Shown in pieces: positions 8,168 through 15,963 of a DNA stretch of 64,000 nt. The first letter of the stretch is position 1. The number at the start of each line of letters is the position of its first letter. The DNA comes from an uncultured Bacteroides sp. (lineage in GTDB: Bacteria; Bacteroidota; Bacteroidia; Bacteroidales; Bacteroidaceae), in assembly GCA_902492205.1 (NCBI GenBank), contig CABUKU010000002.1, positions 124,001-188,000 on the forward strand. The letters are read 5' to 3'. The notes beneath the pieces are model-generated. The model was not told the DNA's origin, ran no database searches, and saw only the letters and a program-made list of their open reading frames with translations. A program made the translations under genes and the position numbers.

Positions 8168-10231
8168 ATGAATATAACCCGTTTTAAAGGGGATATGACC
8201 ACCCAGAAATCAATAGGTATCGAAGAACTGATTGAAACAATGAAAATGGAAACGGCACGGCAAACCGTAAACACCATGCGCCATTATTTAAAGTATGGCA
8301 TGAGGGGGAATGATGACAAATATGTGAATGCCGTACCGGTGTTGCTTTTCGGAGGCAATTACAGGAAAAAAGACGGTCAACAGGTGAGAACGGCTTATAA
8401 TGGATTGGTTCTGACGGAAATAAATAATCTTGCATCGGAAGAAGAAGCGGAAAAAGTGCGGGATTGCTCGGCAACTGCCTTGCAAACGTATTTGGCTTTT
8501 ATTGGTTCAAGCGGACGAAGCGTAAAAATACTTTCCCGGTTCAGCCTACCCGACGGAGAACTTCCGCAAGACGAAGAACCCGTCGATTTATTTCATGCAC
8601 ATGCTTATCGGCGGGCGGCTTTGTTTTACCAAGAACTGCTTTCGCATAAAGTCACCCCAAAGGAAGCAAGAGCAGACCGTTGTTGCCGCATGAGTTGGGA
8701 TGTAAATCTTTATCACAATCCCCAATCGGCAATTATACGCATGGAACAACCGCGGCAAATGCCGCCGGCAGCCCCCGGAAACGAAGTAAAAAAGGAAAAA
8801 GGAAGAATAGAACAATTAATGCCCGGATTTGAGAAAAGCGAGATTATTTCCTGCTTATTCGAATCGGGTTTTCAGAATGCCTGGCAGCAAAACAGGGGAT
8901 ATGACAAAGAGAACCTGAAACCTTTTCTCGTGAAGTTGGCTGAAAACAGCTTTGCCGGCGGCATTCCCGAAGATGATGCCGTGAAATGGACATGCATCCG
9001 TTCTGATTTCCGCAAACGCGAAACAGAAGTATCGATGACCGTACATAATGTATATGCCTGTGCCAAAGGCTTCGGATGCAAACCTTGTATTTCCAAAGAA
9101 CAGGTATTGATAAACCAACTGGAAGAGTTCATGCAGCGAAGGTTTGACATTCGTTACAATGTAATGAAAATGGATTTGGAATACCGCGAACGCCGTTCAT
9201 TCAGTTTCACCTACTTTCCACTTGATGGGCGTGCGCTGAACGGAATCAGTATCCGCGCCCACAAGGAGGGTATCAATGTATGGGACAAAGACGTAAACCG
9301 CTATGTTCACTCGGACATCATACCGGTTTTTTCGCCTATGGAAGAGTATTTGCTGAACTTGCCCGCATGGGATGGAAAAGACCGCATACGTGCGCTGGCA
9401 AAAACATTGCCTTGTGACAACGGGCAATGGGAAAACTTATTTTACAAATGGTTTGTGAGCATGACGGCACACTGGATCAAGCATGACAGAAAATATGCCA
9501 ACAGCGTATCGCCCTTGCTAGTAGGCAGTCAGGGATGCGGAAAATCTACTTGGTGCCGCAACCTGATGCCACCGGATTACAAGGATTATTATACAGACAG
9601 TTTTGACCTGAGCAGCAAACGGAAAGCGGAAATGAATCTTACTCGTTTCGGGTTAATCAATATCGATGAATTTGACAGTATAGGCATTAACCAACAGGCT
9701 TACCTGAAACATGTGTTACAGAAACCGGTGGTGAACACAGCTGCGCCTTATCAGAGTTCGGTACGTTCTTATCGCCGTTTCGCTTCATTTATCGGGACGT
9801 CCAATAATTTCGATTTGTTGACCGATCCCACCGGAAGCAGGCGGTTTGTTTGTATTCACATTCTTCGTGACATAGAATTGAATTTCAAAATAAATTACGA
9901 ACAACTTTATGCCCAAGCACTTGCCGCCGTCCGTTCAGGAGAACAATATTGGTACACTCGTGAGGAGGAACGGAAAATAACGGAAACAAACAAAGATTTC
10001 GAACAGGCTCCGGCAGAAGAACAACTGTTTAACCGATATTTCCGTAATGCCGAAGAAACGGAAAAGGGCGAATGGATGCTTGCCGTAACCATCATGCAGG
10101 AATTACAAAAGCTGAGTGGTGTAAAGATGAATGCAAAACGCATTACGTATTTCGGACGGACACTGAAAAAACTGAAAATTACATCCAAGCGGACAACAAC
10201 AGGCGTTTATTACAAAATTGTGAGAGCATGA
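8168..10231 (+). CDS. VirE/VapE-type primase-helicase (BT4734-like N-terminal domain plus P-loop ATPase)
   Basis: The start chosen is ATG 8168, just after the HU-gene stop, giving 687 residues. An upstream in-frame ATG at 8117 would overlap the HU gene by 47 bp. The N-terminal part (about 1-200) has the FIGSSGRSVKIL motif and resembles BT4734-like (VirE_N) primase-type domains. The C-terminal half is a VirE/VapE ATPase, with Walker A GSQGCGKST near residue 452, an acidic LINIDEFD strand near 494 and a sensor-like IGTSNN near 541, followed by GSRRFV. Such proteins act in initiating or priming replication in phage-like and island elements. The role here is inferred. The last codons (Val-Arg-Ala-stop) are read from a GTGAGAGC/ATGAGAGT octamer of the right terminal repeat. 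Confidence 0.88.
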   Translation: MNITRFKGDMTTQKSIGIEELIETMKMETARQTVNTMRHYLKYGMRGNDDKYVNAVPVLLFGGNYRKKDGQQVRTAYNGLVLTEINNLASEEEAEKVRDCSATALQTYLAFIGSSGRSVKILSRFSLPDGELPQDEEPVDLFHAHAYRRAALFYQELLSHKVTPKEARADRCCRMSWDVNLYHNPQSAIIRMEQPRQMPPAAPGNEVKKEKGRIEQLMPGFEKSEIISCLFESGFQNAWQQNRGYDKENLKPFLVKLAENSFAGGIPEDDAVKWTCIRSDFRKRETEVSMTVHNVYACAKGFGCKPCISKEQVLINQLEEFMQRRFDIRYNVMKMDLEYRERRSFSFTYFPLDGRALNGISIRAHKEGINVWDKDVNRYVHSDIIPVFSPMEEYLLNLPAWDGKDRIRALAKTLPCDNGQWENLFYKWFVSMTAHWIKHDRKYANSVSPLLVGSQGCGKSTWCRNLMPPDYKDYYTDSFDLSSKRKAEMNLTRFGLINIDEFDSIGINQQAYLKHVLQKPVVNTAAPYQSSVRSYRRFASFIGTSNNFDLLTDPTGSRRFVCIHILRDIELNFKINYEQLYAQALAAVRSGEQYWYTREEERKITETNKDFEQAPAEEQLFNRYFRNAEETEKGEWMLAVTIMQELQKLSGVKMNAKRITYFGRTLKKLKITSKRTTTGVYYKIVRA

Positions 10232-10320
10232 GAGTACAATGAGAGCAGAATAAAAGCTGCTCTCATACTTCAAATTCCCTGCAGTAAGCGGATGCAGCAA
10301 ATTAATGAGAGTATGAGAGC
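10220..10320 (-). repeat. Right terminal repeat of the HU/VirE cassette (inverted copy)
   Basis: On the minus strand this has the same order as the left end: two tandem octamers (10313-10320 and 10305-10312), one inverted octamer (10259-10266), then three direct ones (10239-10246, 10228-10235, 10220-10227). The distance from the first octamer to the inverted one is 54 bp, and from there to the next direct one 20 bp, exactly as on the left. The perfect 12-bp stem is TGCTCTCATACT with AGTATGAGAGCA. The repeat overlaps the 3' end of the VirE gene and stops about 12 bp before the atpG stop codon. It may also terminate atp operon transcripts. Confidence 0.85.
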
Positions 10321-10332
10321 ATGAGTTAATAT

Positions 10333-11202
10333 TTACTGCATCGAGCCACCTACAATATCAAGCAATTCATTGGTTATGGCTTGTTGACGTGATTTATTAT
10401 AAAGCACTGTAAGATCCTGCAAAAGTTCATTGGCGTTATCTGTTGCTGTCTGCATTGCCATAGTACGTGCGGCATGTTCGGATGCATTGGAATCAAGCAA
10501 TACAGTATACATCTTCATGTTCAATACAGTTGGAATCAACTCTTCCATCACTTCTTCCACGGAAGGTTCCACTATATAATCCGCCAGATAACCTTGCCTG
10601 TCTACCGTTTCTTCCGCCTTCAGTTGAATAGGAAGATAAGTTTCACGCGTGAGAATCTGCAATGCAGTGGAACGGAAATGATTATATATCAATTCCACTT
10701 TATCCAATTCTTTAGCTGCATAAAGTCTCATAATTGCCCGGGCAAGAGTAGCAGCTCCTTTGTAAGAAGGCTTCTCTGCCATACTCTGAAAATCTCCCTC
10801 TATTCTGAACCCCGCTCTTTTCAAAGCTTCGGCAACTTTTTTACCCACAGGGTAAAGAAGTACGTTTTCCAGCCCCAATGATTTATATTCATCGATTACC
10901 AACATAAGGTGCTTGATAATATTGGCATTGAAACCTCCGCAAAGGCTTGTGTTGGAAGAAAATACGACAATGGCAACACGTTTTACCTCACGTGTCACGA
11001 TATATGGAGAGTCAAATGTTTGTTCCGTACTCAGAAAACTTGTAAGAATATGATTCAACCTACGCTCGTAAGGAAGCATATTCTCTATGGCATTCTGAGC
11101 TTTATGAAGCTTGGCAGAAGCCACCATTTTCATAGCCGAAGTAATCTTCTTGGTACTGTTTACCGAAGCTATTCTTCCTTTTACTTCTTTAAGCGATGCC
11201 AT
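10333..11202 (-). CDS. atpG: ATP synthase F1 gamma subunit
   Basis: A 289-residue central-stalk subunit of F1. It has the typical N-terminus (MASLKEVKGRIASVNSTKKITSAMKMVASAKL), a VVFSSNTSLCGGFNANI block and the C-terminal helix (NASEHAARTMAMQTATDNANELL, then LYNKSRQQAITNELLDIVGG). The gamma shaft couples rotation of the c-ring to catalysis in alpha/beta. It is the last gene of the atp operon, 6 bp after atpA. The HU/VirE cassette repeat begins right behind its stop. Confidence 0.97.
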   Translation of the reverse strand: MASLKEVKGRIASVNSTKKITSAMKMVASAKLHKAQNAIENMLPYERRLNHILTSFLSTEQTFDSPYIVTREVKRVAIVVFSSNTSLCGGFNANIIKHLMLVIDEYKSLGLENVLLYPVGKKVAEALKRAGFRIEGDFQSMAEKPSYKGAATLARAIMRLYAAKELDKVELIYNHFRSTALQILTRETYLPIQLKAEETVDRQGYLADYIVEPSVEEVMEELIPTVLNMKMYTVLLDSNASEHAARTMAMQTATDNANELLQDLTVLYNKSRQQAITNELLDIVGGSMQ

Positions 11203-11208
11203 ATTCTT

Positions 11209-12798
11209 TTAGTTTACTTTATATTGACCGGACACAGCGGTTGCCACTTGTTCGATAATAGCAGTCACTTCATCGTTAATTATACCTTTCTTTAAAACAT
11301 CAAGTACATCCGTCCGATGATTCATATCCAGATTTTCAAGAAAAGCATGTTCAAAGTCAAGCACTTTATTCAATGGAACATCTTTCAACAATCCATGAGT
11401 TCCGCAATAAAGAATGGCAATCTGTTTTTCTACCGGCATAGGTGAATATTGGGGCTGAATAAGCAAACGGGTATTCTTACGTCCTTTATCAATAGTAAGT
11501 GCAGTTACAGGATCCATATCCCCACTAAATTTACTGAATGCCTCAAGTTCGCGATATTGCGCCTGGTCTATTTTCAAAGTTCCGGCCACTTTCTTCATTG
11601 CTTTGATCTGTGCATTACCACCTACACGGGACACTGATATACCTACGTTAATTGCCGGACGAACACCTTGATTGAACAAATCTGTTTCAAGGAATATCTG
11701 GCCATCGGTAATAGAAATTACATTAGTCGGAATATAAGCGGAAACGTCACCCGCTTGTGTCTCAATGATAGGAAGTGCGGTAAGTGAACCACCGCCTTTC
11801 ACTTTATCTTTTAAACTATCGGGCAAGTCGTTCATCCGGCGCGCTACTTCTTCCTGATTAATGACCTTTGCAGCACGCTCCAACAAACGTGAATGCAAAT
11901 AGAAAATATCACCCGGATAAGCTTCACGTCCGGAAGGACGGCGAAGAATCAAGGACACCTCACGATAGGCTACTGCTTGTTTCGATAAATCATCATAAAC
12001 AACAAGTGCATGACGACCGGTATCACGGAAATATTCTCCGATTGCCGCTCCCGCAAATGGAGCAAAATATTGCAATGCAGCAGGATCGGCAGCAGTGGCA
12101 GCTACTACTATGGTATAATCCATAGCCCCTTTTTCACGCAAGGTATTTACAATAGTAGCAACGGTAGATCCTTTCTGACCAATCGCTACATAAATACAAT
12201 AGACAGGATCTCCTGCTTCATAGTTCGCTCTTTGATTAATTATGGTATCAATGGCAATTGAAGTCTTACCTGTTTGACGGTCGCCAATAATAAGTTCACG
12301 CTGTCCGCGACCTATTGGAATCATGGCATCGACAGCTTTTAGTCCTGTTTGTAATGGTTGGTTTACCGGCTGGCGATAAATAACACCCGGAGCCTTACGC
12401 TCCAAAGGCATTTCATACAAGTCCCCTCCAATCATTCCTTTACCATCCAAAGGTTCACCAAGCGGATCAATAACACGTCCCAGCATTCCCTCTCCTACCT
12501 TGATAGAAGCAATATGTTTGGTACGTTTCACTGTGAAACCTTCTTTAATCTTATCTGTCGGACCAAGAAGCACAGCACCCACATTGTCTTCCTCCAAGTT
12601 CATAACAACGGCCATCACACCGTTCTCAAATTCAAGCAGTTCATTAGCTTCTGCATTGCGGAGCCCATAAATACGAACTACACCATCGCTTACCTGAAGC
12701 ACCGTTCCCACCTCATCTAACTGAATACGGGTATCAATGCCTTCAAGTTGCGCACGCAACACATCGGATACTTCACTGGGTTTTATATTTTCAGACAT
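11209..12798 (-). CDS. atpA: ATP synthase F1 alpha subunit
   Basis: A 529-residue non-catalytic nucleotide-binding subunit of F1. The Walker A motif GDRQTGKT is near residue 170, and the alpha-type signatures VYCIYVAIGQKGSTVA and ALVVYDDLSKQAVAYREVSLILRRPSGREAYPGD are intact. The length is slightly above the E. coli subunit (513), with the extra residues spread over loops. It lies 17 bp after atpH and 6 bp before atpG, within the operon. Confidence 0.98.
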   Translation of the reverse strand: MSENIKPSEVSDVLRAQLEGIDTRIQLDEVGTVLQVSDGVVRIYGLRNAEANELLEFENGVMAVVMNLEEDNVGAVLLGPTDKIKEGFTVKRTKHIASIKVGEGMLGRVIDPLGEPLDGKGMIGGDLYEMPLERKAPGVIYRQPVNQPLQTGLKAVDAMIPIGRGQRELIIGDRQTGKTSIAIDTIINQRANYEAGDPVYCIYVAIGQKGSTVATIVNTLREKGAMDYTIVVAATAADPAALQYFAPFAGAAIGEYFRDTGRHALVVYDDLSKQAVAYREVSLILRRPSGREAYPGDIFYLHSRLLERAAKVINQEEVARRMNDLPDSLKDKVKGGGSLTALPIIETQAGDVSAYIPTNVISITDGQIFLETDLFNQGVRPAINVGISVSRVGGNAQIKAMKKVAGTLKIDQAQYRELEAFSKFSGDMDPVTALTIDKGRKNTRLLIQPQYSPMPVEKQIAILYCGTHGLLKDVPLNKVLDFEHAFLENLDMNHRTDVLDVLKKGIINDEVTAIIEQVATAVSGQYKVN

Positions 12799-12815
12799 TT
12801 TTTACTAATTAAGAA

Positions 12816-13370
12816 TTAAACTATTCTTCTATTCTTCTCTATGAACTGCTGCTTCACTCTCCTGAATTGAGTAGCCACACTTGCATCGAGACGATAAGTT
12901 CCTATTTCGAGAATAAAACCTCCTTCAATCTCAGGATCAACCTTAACATTAAAATCCACGGTTCCATGAGTTCTGTTCACAATCAATTGCTTCATGCGAT
13001 TTTCTGTCTCCTTATCAACCGGCCATGCCGTGATAAGCTTACCGATACTGATATTCTTCAGTTTCCGATACAAATCCATATACATCAAGCTCATAGATTG
13101 CAAATACTTTTCTCTATGCTCGCGCATCACAAGTTCAATAAAACGAATGAATTCCTTACTGACGTTTACCCCTGCGGCGTTACATACAAGCGTAAGTTTC
13201 TCTTTTTCACCAAGCATCGGATTATCTAACGTAGAGCGTAATTCAGGATGTGTAGTAAAGCTATTGGCAAGCATACTCGTTTCCTGATAGATTTTATCTT
13301 CTACCTTATTATCCTGTGCATAGCCCATAAGAGCTTTTGCATAACGCATTGAGATAATTCCTACATTCAT
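12816..13370 (-). CDS. atpH: ATP synthase F1 delta subunit (OSCP)
   Basis: A 184-residue peripheral-stalk subunit linking F1 alpha to the b subunits. It begins with MNVGIISMRYAKALMGYAQ, the usual RYAKAL motif of delta subunits. The C-terminus has the conserved DPEIEGGFILEIGTYRLDASVATQFRR-type block that contacts b. It is located between atpF and atpA, with a 6-bp gap to atpF. Confidence 0.95.
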   Translation of the reverse strand: MNVGIISMRYAKALMGYAQDNKVEDKIYQETSMLANSFTTHPELRSTLDNPMLGEKEKLTLVCNAAGVNVSKEFIRFIELVMREHREKYLQSMSLMYMDLYRKLKNISIGKLITAWPVDKETENRMKQLIVNRTHGTVDFNVKVDPEIEGGFILEIGTYRLDASVATQFRRVKQQFIEKNRRIV

Positions 13371-13376
13371 TGTTTT

Positions 13377-13877
13377 TTATGATTTTGAAACGGTCATTTC
13401 ATCAAGCAAACGGTCAATCATATCCATCTGCTCATGTTCTTCATCCAAATTCTTACGGAGAACTTTCTCGGCAATATCAACAGATAAACCGGCGACCTGA
13501 CGGCGAATAGCTCTGATAGCTTCATCCTTCTCGGCTTGGATTTGTTTTTTCACTTCATCCAATTCTTTTTGTGCTTCTATCTGTGCTTTCTCTTTTGCTT
13601 CCTTAATAATCCGGTCGCGCGTTACTGCCGCTTCATTCAACACTCGTACTTGTTCCTCGTGAGCCTTAGCCATAATAGTTTCGCTTTCGAGTTTGATATT
13701 GGCCAACTGCTCGTTAGCTTCACGAGCCACTTCCAAAGAATGATCAATATACTGCTTACGCTCATCCACCATTTTAACGATGACGGGAAAACCGTATTTG
13801 GCAAGTATAATGAATACTATTCCAAAGGAAAGCAGCATCCAAAATATCAACCCACTGTCTGGTACTAATAATGACAT
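13377..13877 (-). CDS. atpF: ATP synthase Fo b subunit
   Basis: A 166-residue peripheral-stalk subunit. It has one N-terminal membrane helix (about residues 8-28, GLIFWMLLSFGIVFIILAKY) followed by a long charged coiled coil rich in Glu, Lys, Ala and Arg. The length matches bacterial b subunits. Only one b-type gene is present, so the stalk is presumably a homodimer. It lies 13 bp after atpE. Confidence 0.96.
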   Translation of the reverse strand: MSLLVPDSGLIFWMLLSFGIVFIILAKYGFPVIVKMVDERKQYIDHSLEVAREANEQLANIKLESETIMAKAHEEQVRVLNEAAVTRDRIIKEAKEKAQIEAQKELDEVKKQIQAEKDEAIRAIRRQVAGLSVDIAEKVLRKNLDEEHEQMDMIDRLLDEMTVSKS

Positions 13878-13890
13878 ACTGACTCCTTTT

Positions 13891-14139
13891 TTACAATGCT
13901 AAGAAACAAACAACAATAGCAAACAATGCAACACCTTCTACCAATGCAGCAATGATAATCATATTCATACGAATGTCACCTGATGCTTCGGGCTGACGGG
14001 CGATAGCTTCCATTGCAGAACCACCGATTTTACCGATACCCAAACCTGCACCAATAACTGCTAAACCTGCACCCAAAGCTGCACCGACTTTACTTAAGCC
14101 GACACCGGCAGCTGCTTGTAATAAGACTGATAGTAACAT
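13891..14139 (-). CDS. atpE: ATP synthase Fo c subunit
   Basis: An 82-residue proteolipid made of two membrane helices. The first is Gly/Ala-rich (GAALGAGLAVIGAGLGIG) and the polar loop is ARQPEAS. The second carries the ion-binding Glu in IIAALVEGVALFAIVV. The extra polar ligands of Na+-type c subunits (a Gln in helix 1, and Ser/Thr after the Glu) are not present, so proton coupling is the likelier reading. A short N-terminal extension (MLLSVLLQAAAGVGLSK) precedes helix 1. Confidence 0.96.
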   Translation of the reverse strand: MLLSVLLQAAAGVGLSKVGAALGAGLAVIGAGLGIGKIGGSAMEAIARQPEASGDIRMNMIIIAALVEGVALFAIVVCFLAL

Positions 14140-14180
14140 AATTTTCTTATTTTAAAATTTATATTTGTGTATTATCTCAT

Positions 14181-15281
14181 TTATATTTCACTTTCTTCCG
14201 TCTTTTTATGTTCTTCTATTCTTGCCAAGCCAATAAATACTGCACTCAACATAGTAAATACATACGCTTGAATAAAAGCAACCAACAATTCAAGACAGTT
14301 CATAAAAATCCCAAAGAGCACAGATACCACTGTCATTGTTCCATTGATGGCAGGTCCCATACTTACCGTTACAAAAATCAAGCTCGTCAACGCCAAGATT
14401 ACGGAGTGCCCCGCCATCATATTCGCAAACAAACGAATCATTAATGCGAAAGGCTTCGTAAATACTCCGAAAAGCTCTACCACCGGCATTAACGGAACTG
14501 GAACTTTCAACCAAGACGGAACATTCGGCCAAAAAATATCTTTCCAATACTCCCGCGTTCCTGAGAAGTTTACAACAAAGAATGTACAAAGTGCCAGAAT
14601 TAAAGTAATAGCTATATTACCTGTAACATTAGCTCCACCGGGAAAAATCGGAATCAACCCCATGATATTATTCAGAAAGATAAAAAAGAATACTGTCAGC
14701 AAATAAGGAGCATATCTCTTATAGTCCTTTCCTACACAACTCTTAATAACATCATCGTTCACCATCATGATGAACATTTCCATAAACCCTACAAATCCTT
14801 TCGGGGCATTTGTTTCACAAGTCTTTCCTTTATACCATCGAGCTACTCCCAATACAATAACAATCAGAAGTAAACTGTTAATCATCAATGCCAAAGTTGT
14901 TTTTGTAATGGATATATCCAACGGACGAACTTCTTCACCGACAGCATTCCGATAAACTACTTTACCGTTATAATCACCTTCTCCCGCAATGTAGAAGCCT
15001 TCATATTGAGCACCGTCTTCAATTTTCGATGATAAAAAAGCATGCCACCCTGTTTCACTGCTTCTAACGATTATCGGAAGCGGAATGGTTATTTTCTTAT
15101 TGCCCCAAGTAGTGATATGCCATTCATAAGAATCGCCGATGTGCCCGAAAACTATTCCTTTTACATCTACATTTTCCTGTTGCTGCGTAACGTTAACATC
15201 ATCCGCACGGACTGTACCAACTGCCACGAAGCAAAACAAAACAACGAAGCTTACTATATATCGTAAATTAGTCGCTCTCAT
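14181..15281 (-). CDS. atpB: ATP synthase Fo a subunit
   Basis: A 366-residue membrane subunit that forms the proton half-channels against the c-ring. It starts with a cleavable-type signal peptide (FVVLFCFVAVGTVRA, about 10-25) and an extra exported domain of about 100 residues, as is usual in Bacteroidetes. The five-to-six-helix channel core follows. The conserved Arg is in the helix around FALMIRLFANMMAGHSVIL, and the final helix carries ELLVAFIQAYVFTMLSAVFIG. The start overlaps the end of the preceding small membrane-protein gene by 14 bp, so the two are probably translationally coupled. Confidence 0.96.
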   Translation of the reverse strand: MRATNLRYIVSFVVLFCFVAVGTVRADDVNVTQQQENVDVKGIVFGHIGDSYEWHITTWGNKKITIPLPIIVRSSETGWHAFLSSKIEDGAQYEGFYIAGEGDYNGKVVYRNAVGEEVRPLDISITKTTLALMINSLLLIVIVLGVARWYKGKTCETNAPKGFVGFMEMFIMMVNDDVIKSCVGKDYKRYAPYLLTVFFFIFLNNIMGLIPIFPGGANVTGNIAITLILALCTFFVVNFSGTREYWKDIFWPNVPSWLKVPVPLMPVVELFGVFTKPFALMIRLFANMMAGHSVILALTSLIFVTVSMGPAINGTMTVVSVLFGIFMNCLELLVAFIQAYVFTMLSAVFIGLARIEEHKKTEESEI

Positions 15282-15690
15282 TTTCTTTATTCTTTTTCTT
15301 TTTCAAATTATGTTCATAGAGGTAAAAGAATACACTTTCAAAAGTGAGACTAAACAAATAGAACAAAAAGAATGTAAGCACAAAATCTTCCCGGTGTTCT
15401 TTCACAAATATGAAATAAAACAAAAGCAAGATCATTGACAATAACATCTTTACCACTTTCATTCCGATGTACACGGAAAGAATTTTATTGGGCTTATAAC
15501 GGCGTGCATATTCAAAAGTCATAATGTAATACCAGCCAAAGCAGTAAAAATACGCAGGGATCGAAGGATACCAATGAAAGTAATGTTCCGGGAGAAAGGT
15601 TTTAATAAACACTCCTACTACGGTTCCTGCAAAAACTGTCAAAATTGTCAGCCATACTAAATAATTTCTTTTTGTAATTGTTGTTCCCAT
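15268..15690 (-). CDS. Four-helix membrane protein in the AtpI position of the atp operon
   Basis: A 140-residue protein with four predicted membrane helices: about 10-30, 42-60, 70-92 and 100-122. The C-terminus is highly basic (NLKKKKNKENESD). I find no catalytic motif. It sits between atpC and atpB, the place where Bacteroidetes carry a small unassigned protein and where other bacteria carry atpI, which helps assemble the c-ring. That functional parallel rests on position and topology only. The last 14 bp overlap atpB. Confidence 0.8.
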   Translation of the reverse strand: MGTTITKRNYLVWLTILTVFAGTVVGVFIKTFLPEHYFHWYPSIPAYFYCFGWYYIMTFEYARRYKPNKILSVYIGMKVVKMLLSMILLLFYFIFVKEHREDFVLTFFLFYLFSLTFESVFFYLYEHNLKKKKNKENESD

Positions 15691-15702
15691 CCTGTTATAT
15701 GT

Positions 15703-15960
15703 TTATTGTTCAGCACATACTGAAACGTTGTTATCTCTCACCTCAACGAAACCATGCTGAATTTCCAACTTATCCTCCTGCCCTTCATGCTTGTAGCGGA
15801 TTACTCCTTTTTGAAGGGAAGAAATAATAGGAGCATGCTCAGGCCAGACAACGAATTCTCCCAAAGTGCCGGGGAGAGTAATACTCTCCACCTTTCCTTC
15901 AAAGAGCGTACGCTCGGGAGAAACAATAACCAGTTGTAAACCAAGAATTTTCATATACAC
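15703..15960 (-). CDS. atpC: ATP synthase F1 epsilon subunit (short form)
   Basis: An 85-residue subunit that contains only the N-terminal beta-sandwich domain: LQLVIVSPERTLFEGKVESI, then LPGTLGEFVVWPEHAPIISSLQKG. The C-terminal helical hairpin that inhibits the enzyme in E. coli (138 residues) is absent, as in many Bacteroidetes. Epsilon-mediated inhibition by that hairpin is therefore not possible here. It lies 3 bp after atpD. Confidence 0.94.
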   Translation of the reverse strand: MYMKILGLQLVIVSPERTLFEGKVESITLPGTLGEFVVWPEHAPIISSLQKGVIRYKHEGQEDKLEIQHGFVEVRDNNVSVCAEQ

Positions 15961-15963
15961 ATA

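Noticed and set aside
7214..10320. The HU/VirE cassette as a retron or an IS element
   Set aside because: No reverse transcriptase, transposase or integrase motif is encoded. The only enzyme is a primase/ATPase-type protein.
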